This document shows positions 6,278-10,287 of a DNA stretch of 10,287 nucleotides, one piece after another. The position numbers were made by a program, and so were the translations under genes. The stretch covers positions 1 through 10,287 of the forward strand of contig VGNW01000070.1 in NCBI GenBank assembly GCA_016865955.1. Direction: 5' to 3'. This DNA comes from Chloroflexota bacterium (GTDB lineage Bacteria; Chloroflexota; Dehalococcoidia; SZUA-161). Every line of letters begins with the position of its first letter. Position 1 is the stretch's first letter. The notes under the pieces are model-generated. The model was not told the origin of the DNA. It worked only from the letters and a program-made list of their open reading frames with translations, and searched no databases.

Positions 6278-6772
6278 ATGCTCAGAGGAAAAGCGCATAA
6301 ATTCGGCGACGATATCTCCACAGACCTGATTCAGCCGGGTCGGTACAACTATCTCCGCAGCAACCTCTCCGAGCTTGCCAAGCACGTGCTGGAGGACGCC
6401 GACCCTGCTTTCGCTTCGAAGGTGAATAAGGGCGATTTCTTAGTAGCGGGCAAGAACTTCGGATTGGGTTCTAGCCGTGAGCACGCCCCCACCATACTGA
6501 AGCTCGCCGGAGTCAGCGCTGTGCTGGCAAAGTCGGTGGCTCGTATCTTCTTCAGAAACGCTATAAACGTAGGTCTGCCCGTACTAATCTGCGACACCGA
6601 CAAAATAGACGATGGCGACGAGCTTGAGATAGACCTCGCCTCCGGCACCATCAAGGATCTAACCAACGGCGCCAAGCTCACCTCTGGCGTAATCCCCGAC
6701 GTCATGCTGAAAATTCTATCCGAAGGCGGTCTGGTGCCATATATCAAGAAGTACAAAGATTTCAAGATTTGA
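6278..6772 (+). CDS. LeuD-type aconitase/homoaconitase small subunit with YLRS specificity loop
   Basis: The 164-aa swivel-domain subunit starts MLRGKAHKFGDDISTDLI and contains NFGLGSSREHAP (59-70), the family signature. Its ATG directly follows the TAG of the large subunit, with AGGGAG (6263-6268) 9 nt upstream, so the two are translationally coupled. The substrate loop reads YLRS (25-28). In studied methanogen enzymes, homoaconitase has YLRT with an arginine contacting the extra carboxylate, while isopropylmalate isomerase has YLV-type loops. R27 therefore predicts a tricarboxylate substrate (isocitrate or homoisocitrate). Together with the downstream isocitrate dehydrogenase this supports aconitase. 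The protein ends YKKYKDFKI-like, and no terminator is seen before the A/T-rich region that follows. Confidence 0.87.
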   Translation: MLRGKAHKFGDDISTDLIQPGRYNYLRSNLSELAKHVLEDADPAFASKVNKGDFLVAGKNFGLGSSREHAPTILKLAGVSAVLAKSVARIFFRNAINVGLPVLICDTDKIDDGDELEIDLASGTIKDLTNGAKLTSGVIPDVMLKILSEGGLVPYIKKYKDFKI

Positions 6773-6855
6773 AGCTAGACCATAGACAGACATTAATCAA
6801 AGTTTCTACGCAAACACAATATATCTTGGCTAGCTAATTTGGGTCGTAAAAACAA
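6773..6855. other. 83-bp A/T-rich junction after the aconitase genes
   Basis: The stretch holds no gene and no terminator-like hairpin. GCTAG occurs near both its ends (6774 and 6829 regions), and A/T content rises sharply here compared with the genes to the left. It marks the left border of the probable insertion 6773-8278. No clear promoter or ribosome site was found for the following open frame. Confidence 0.35.
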
Positions 6856-7740
6856 ATGAGCTGTCTCAAAAGTCGCAAGGAAATATACGAAAATTCTATC
6901 GCTCAGCGTTTTCTCTTAGAGAAATATGGCAACGATTCTTGTAGTGTTGTATTAGTCGAACGCCCTGATCATGAACCATCCTGTGGTGGACGCCAACCTA
7001 GAAATGAAGGGTGGCCTGATTTCATCTACTGCGTAGGTAAAGATCAACCTTATCTTGTTGTAGAACTTGGCCGTTGGAATGAAGGCAAACAGGAGATCCG
7101 ATTCGAGAAAAGTGTGGAGCAATTTGGTAAGCAAGTCGAAGAAAAGCTTCGTGGGTAGCTACAAGGATCTTACATCCTTGAACTTCCTTATGACTTACAG
7201 CTGCCCAGAGGCAGAGGCAAGATCAAAGCTTCCGAAAGACTTCTAAACGATTTGGTTAACAATATCACAAGTGCAGCCAGCCAAAATGTAGATTCTATTT
7301 ATATCTCAGAACGCTGCAAACTCATAAAAATTGACAAGCCAGAATCAGGCGTCTGCGTAACACCTATGAAGCAGGATTTCATGGATAATGACGAAGTCGC
7401 CCGAGACCCAATCTATTTTCAAACACTCCAAAACCTGCTAACAGAAGCCAATCGGAAGTTCACAGGTTTTGAGAACATGCAAAATGTGCTAGTCCTAGAC
7501 GTTACAGATTCTAAAATGCATCTCGAGGATCTCTATACGTTAGCCCTACGTGAATGGAACCTCGACGACCTTGTGCCCACCATAGCACCCAGTTTAAAAG
7601 AAATACATTTATGTGAGGGCACTTGGGTCCGTTCAGGCGCTGGTGGAAGGCTTCTTCGGCATAAATGTCGAGACGATGTTCCGCATGAATGGAAACACCT
7701 TTGGTCAAGGCAAGTAAGCAAAAGGGCCAAAACCACTTAA
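6856..7740 (+). pseudogene. Unrecognised ~294-codon gene split by an in-frame TAG; possible PD-(D/E)XK-like fold
   Basis: A frame beginning at ATG 6856 runs to TAG 7156-7158 (100 codons). The same frame then stays open for 193 codons to TAA 7738-7740. The segment just after the TAG (LQGSYILELPYDLQLPRGRG) reads as normal protein, so this appears to be one gene interrupted by a single nonsense codon, for example from CAG. The N-terminal part has GWPDFIYCV (52-60) followed by YLVVELGRW (66-74), a P-D...E arrangement loosely like a PD-(D/E)XK nuclease core. The expected E-x-K lysine is replaced by Gly/Arg, so the nuclease idea is weak. The C-terminal part has FENMQNVLVLDV, suggesting an alternating alpha/beta fold. 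Codon use is more A/T-rich than in the flanking metabolic genes. It may be dead, or the TAG may be a sequence error. I do not recognise the family. Confidence 0.6.
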
Positions 7741-7784
7741 CCCCTCCTTAGTGATGATAACATCCAAAGCGAGCAAAGAGAGAC

Positions 7785-7813
7785 TTGAGCTTTCTGATAT
7801 AATGGAGCTTGAG
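7785..7813 (+). promoter_or_regulatory. Extended -10 promoter of hicBA with flanking direct repeats
   Basis: TGATATAAT (7795-7803) is a perfect extended -10 (TG-n-TATAAT), about 29 nt before the hicB start. No good -35 is present, as is common for extended -10 promoters. GAGCTT occurs at 7787-7792 and 7805-7810, and CTTGAG at 7784-7789 and 7808-7813, so the -10 is framed by overlapping repeats that could be an autoregulatory operator. The element gives hicBA transcription independent of the upstream metabolic genes. Confidence 0.6.
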
Positions 7814-7831
7814 GTTTAGGGGAGGTCTAAC

Positions 7832-8053
7832 ATGCTGGTAAAAATGGAAATATATTTCGATGGCGAATTTTGGTGTGCCCGAGGGATAGGAGAAGATATA
7901 TTTACTCAAGGCAGTACATTAGATGAGCTTTTGGAGAATATCAAAGAGGCTGTGAGCGTCCATTTTGGCGATACAACAGAAACAATAACTATTCTTACTC
8001 TCTCCGAGGTGAAACTAACGCATGCCAAAGCTACCTCAAGTCAGCGGCGATGA
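7832..8053 (+). CDS. hicB: HicB-family antitoxin, short form
   Basis: The 73-aa protein has the HicB partial-RNase-H-like fold signature: YFDGEFWCARGIGEDIFTQG, then TLDELLENIKEAV and HF. HicB proteins bind and block the HicA mRNA interferase. This is the short form: no room remains for a C-terminal HTH or ribbon-helix-helix DNA-binding domain, so repression of its own promoter, if any, would need another domain or partner. The ATG follows GGGGAGG by 6 nt. The 3' end overlaps hicA by 32 bp, giving translational coupling, with the antitoxin made first. It sits inside the metabolic gene series, 91 bp after the broken gene. Confidence 0.85.
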   Translation: MLVKMEIYFDGEFWCARGIGEDIFTQGSTLDELLENIKEAVSVHFGDTTETITILTLSEVKLTHAKATSSQRR

Positions 8054-8264
8054 TATCGTTAGGCTTCTCAAATCATTGGACTACAAAGTCGTCAGACAAC
8101 GTGGCAGTCATATAAGGCTAAAAAAAACAACCCAAGTGGGCGAACATAACATCACCGTCCCCGCCCATAAAGTAATGGCAAAAGGAACCCTCTCAGATAT
8201 CCTCAACAAAGTAAGCCTCTGGAACAATATCTCCAAACAAGACTTAATTAAGAGATTGAAATAG
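8022..8264 (+). CDS. hicA: HicA-family mRNA interferase toxin
   Basis: The 80-aa protein is a double-stranded RNA-binding-fold toxin of the HicA family. It shows VSGDDIVRLLKSLDYKVVRQ followed by GSHIRL, where H30 is the catalytic histidine position, and then NITVPAHKVMAKGTLSDIL. HicA proteins cleave mRNA in a ribosome-independent manner and are neutralised by HicB. The residues needed appear intact, so the pair looks functional. Its ATG lies within the hicB 3' end (32-bp overlap) after GAGGTG-like sequence. The stop is only 14 bp before the isocitrate dehydrogenase ATG, so transcripts from the hicBA promoter probably continue into icd and mdh. Confidence 0.88.
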   Translation: MPKLPQVSGDDIVRLLKSLDYKVVRQRGSHIRLKKTTQVGEHNITVPAHKVMAKGTLSDILNKVSLWNNISKQDLIKRLK

Positions 8265-8278
8265 AAGGCTGCAAAGCT

Positions 8279-9394
8279 ATGCCCGCGAGCAAAATCAAAG
8301 ACAGCTTGCCTCATAACATCACCCTCATCCCCGGAGACGGCGTTGGGCCTGAGATAACTGAGGCTACGGTCAGGGCGCTGGAAGCTACCGGCGTGGCGAT
8401 TAAGTGGGACGTGCACCGCATCGGCGAGGCTGCGCTTAAGAAATACGGCACGACGTTGCCTGAAGAGGTGCTGAACTCTATCAGAAGAAACAGGGTCGCT
8501 CTCAAAGGTCCCGTGACTACGCCCATCAGCACAGGATTCCGCAGCGTTAATGTAGCCCTGAGACAGGAGCTCGACCTCTACGCCTGCCTGCGACCCTGTA
8601 AAACATATCCCGGAATCAAATCCAGATACAAAAATATCGACATCGTGGTGGTCAGGGAGAACACCGAAGACCTCTATGCAGGAATCGAGTTCAAGAAAGG
8701 CGCTAAAGATACAAAAGAGCTAATCGAGTTCATAGACGATAAGATACAGAAAAGAATTATCCCCGGCTCTGGCATCAGCATCAAGCCTGTCTCGGAGAAA
8801 GCCAGCCGCAGAATCGTCACTTTCGCCTTCGACTACGCTCGCGCACATGGCAGGAAGAAGGTCACCTGCGTACACAAAGCGAACATTATGAAGTTCACCG
8901 ATGGCCTGTTTCTCTCTACAGCTCAAAATGTATCCCAAAGCTACCCGGACATCCGGTTCGAGGATGCTATCGTAGACAACTTGTGTATGCAGCTAGTGAC
9001 AAAACCAGAGCGTTATGATATTATTGTGCTGCCAAATCTCTACGGTGATATAGTCTCGGAACTGTGCGCTGGGCTGGTCGGTGGAATCGGAGTGGTGCCC
9101 AGCGCCAATATTGGCAACAAAATTGCGGTTTTCGAACCTGCTCACGGCAGCGCTCCTAAATACGCCGGAAGGAACAAGGTAAACCCGATGGCGATGATGC
9201 TCTCGGCTTCGATGATGCTCAGGCACATCGGAGAGGAAAAGCCCGCCCAGAGGCTGGAGAGAGCTATAACCCAGGTAATCTCCGAAGGCAAGACCGTCAC
9301 TTACGACCTCAAGTCCGACCCCAACGATCCTTCCATTGCTACAACCTCCGCCGTGGCGGATGCTGTGATTAAAAAGCTGAAGGAGGCTAGATAA
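8279..9394 (+). CDS. icd: Isocitrate dehydrogenase, probably NADP-dependent (T. thermophilus-like class)
   Basis: The 371-aa protein is a beta-decarboxylating dehydrogenase: isocitrate + NAD(P)+ to 2-oxoglutarate + CO2. The N-terminal motif is TLIPGDGVGPEI (15-26). The substrate loop STGFRSVNVALRQ (84-96) with S84, N91, R95, then R105 and R126 is of isocitrate type rather than isopropylmalate type. Y133 and K200 are the catalytic pair, and NLYGDIVSE (253-261) supplies metal ligand D257. The coenzyme loop is AHGSAPKYAGRNKVNP (288-303). K294-Y295 match NADP-dependent enzymes; NAD enzymes usually have Asp-Ile there. Y342 is kept, but the next NADP-site arginine is replaced (YDLKS). ATG 8279 has AGAAGG about 10 nt upstream. 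mdh follows with a 1-bp gap. Confidence 0.9.
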   Translation: MPASKIKDSLPHNITLIPGDGVGPEITEATVRALEATGVAIKWDVHRIGEAALKKYGTTLPEEVLNSIRRNRVALKGPVTTPISTGFRSVNVALRQELDLYACLRPCKTYPGIKSRYKNIDIVVVRENTEDLYAGIEFKKGAKDTKELIEFIDDKIQKRIIPGSGISIKPVSEKASRRIVTFAFDYARAHGRKKVTCVHKANIMKFTDGLFLSTAQNVSQSYPDIRFEDAIVDNLCMQLVTKPERYDIIVLPNLYGDIVSELCAGLVGGIGVVPSANIGNKIAVFEPAHGSAPKYAGRNKVNPMAMMLSASMMLRHIGEEKPAQRLERAITQVISEGKTVTYDLKSDPNDPSIATTSAVADAVIKKLKEAR

Positions 9395-9395
9395 T

Positions 9396-10287
9396 ATGCG
9401 TAACAAGGTAACTGTGGTCGGCGCAGGCAATGTCGGTGCTACCTGCGCTCAGGTGATAGCGCAGCGCGACTACGCCGATGTCGTTATGGTGGATATCATC
9501 GAGGGAATGCCGCAAGGCAAAGCGCTGGATATGAGGCAGACAGGTCCTATCCGCTATTACGACACCAACGTCATCGGCACGAACAACTACGAGGATACGG
9601 CAAATTCCAGCGTCGTCGTCATCACCTCAGGCGTGCCCAGGAAGCCGGGCATGACCCGAGACGACCTGGTGCTCACCAACATGAAGATAGTGCAGAGCGT
9701 GACCGAGCAGATAGTCAAGTACTCGCCCAACTGCATACTCGTGATGGTGGCTAACCCGCTGGATGCCATGGCGCAACTGGCGCTGAAAGTGAGTAAATTC
9801 CCGCGTACCCGCGTTATGGGCATGTCGGGCATCCTCGACACCGCCAGATTCAAGACCTTCGTTGCCATGGAGCTGGGCTGCTCGGTAGAGGATGTCTATG
9901 CCCTTATCCTGGGCGGTCACGGCGACACTATGGTACCTATCACCAGACTGGCTTCGGTCAGCGGCGTGCCTCTGAGTGAACTGCTCCCTAAAGAAAAAAT
10001 AGACGCTATTGCCAAACGTACCGTCAACGGCGGCGCCGAGATCGTGGCGCTGCTCAAAACCGGCAGCGCGTTCTATGCACCGGGTGCAGCAGCAGCCCTG
10101 ATTGTCGACTCCATAGTGCTGGACAAGAAGCGGATTCTGCCCTGCTCTACCTATCTCGAAGGTGAATACGGCATCCACGGAGTCTTCGTTGGCGTGCCGG
10201 TCAAGATAGGCAAGAGCGGCATCGAGAAGATTATCGAGGTCAAGCTGACACCGGAAGAAAGCGCAGCGTTGAAGAAGTCGGCGGATG
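9396..10287 (+). CDS. mdh: Malate dehydrogenase, LDH-like type, C-terminus cut by window edge
   Basis: The frame gives 297 residues without a stop before the right edge. LDH-like malate dehydrogenases are about 305-315 aa, so roughly 10-15 residues are missing. It interconverts malate and oxaloacetate with NAD(H). Visible features are the Rossmann motif GAGNVG (9-14), D33 after the second strand (NAD preference), and the substrate loop PRKPGMTRDDL (81-91). R82 and R88 in that loop indicate malate/oxaloacetate rather than lactate. Also present are N120 (VANPLDAM), D148 and R151 (GILDTARF), and catalytic H175 (GGHGDTM). The start has AAGGAGG 9 nt upstream, lying within the end of icd, and the genes are separated by one base. 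Translational coupling with icd is likely. Confidence 0.93.
   Translation, partial: MRNKVTVVGAGNVGATCAQVIAQRDYADVVMVDIIEGMPQGKALDMRQTGPIRYYDTNVIGTNNYEDTANSSVVVITSGVPRKPGMTRDDLVLTNMKIVQSVTEQIVKYSPNCILVMVANPLDAMAQLALKVSKFPRTRVMGMSGILDTARFKTFVAMELGCSVEDVYALILGGHGDTMVPITRLASVSGVPLSELLPKEKIDAIAKRTVNGGAEIVALLKTGSAFYAPGAAAALIVDSIVLDKKRILPCSTYLEGEYGIHGVFVGVPVKIGKSGIEKIIEVKLTPEESAALKKSAD

Noticed and set aside
7156..7158. Pyrrolysine or general amber recoding
   Set aside because: TAG is the final stop of at least four intact genes in this window, and no suppressor tRNA or pyl gene is visible. A nonsense mutation or sequence error is simpler.
1..10287. tRNA, rRNA, CRISPR array or transposase
   Set aside because: I saw no cloverleaf with CCA-type arms, no rRNA-like blocks, no spaced direct repeats and no transposase motif on either strand by eye.

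Overview
The window reads as a stretch of bacterial central carbon metabolism, probably from an anaerobic Chloroflexota (Dehalococcoidia-like) genome. The lineage guess is an inference. It rests on recalled gene order (LeuCD-type aconitase, NADP-type isocitrate dehydrogenase and LDH-like malate dehydrogenase together, with biotin carboxyltransferase genes nearby), on mid-range GC, and on good Shine-Dalgarno sites. No rRNA, tRNA or CRISPR is present to settle it.

Layout: the left edge carries the last 46 codons of prmC (+), facing rimI (-) with only 7 bp between the stop codons. A 370-bp region without a gene (781-1150) follows. It holds a probable rimI promoter, a TTTCAC-GA-GTGAAA palindrome, a strong-looking rightward promoter (TTGACA-17-CATACT) and a roughly 225-nt leader with several hairpins. 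Next come three carboxyltransferase genes: a 12S/MmdA-like acyl-CoA carboxyltransferase (1151-2704), a 64-aa accessory protein (2732-2926), and a PycB/OadA-type carboxyltransferase fused to a biotin carrier (2976-4931). A 29-bp near-perfect palindrome of dispersed-repeat type (4968-4996) separates these from the two abutting subunits of a LeuCD-type aconitase (5024-6277 and 6278-6772).

From 6773 to 8278 the sequence is visibly richer in A/T and looks like an insertion: an unrecognised ~294-codon gene broken by one in-frame TAG (6856-7740), then a hicBA toxin-antitoxin pair with its own extended -10 promoter. The metabolic series then resumes 14 bp after hicA with isocitrate dehydrogenase (8279-9394) and malate dehydrogenase (9396 to the right edge, lacking only its C-terminus).

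How the genes fit together: the carboxyltransferase set can interconvert pyruvate and oxaloacetate, and possibly propionyl-CoA and methylmalonyl-CoA. Malate dehydrogenase moves oxaloacetate to malate. Aconitase and isocitrate dehydrogenase link citrate to 2-oxoglutarate. No biotin carboxylase and no citrate synthase are in the window. This leaves open an ATP-independent transcarboxylase (12S + fused 5S-1.3S) or supply of the missing subunits from elsewhere. The most interesting points are this possible compact transcarboxylase with its tiny accessory subunit, the YLRS loop predicting true (homo)aconitase activity, the amber-split gene, and the toxin-antitoxin pair lodged inside the TCA-type gene series.
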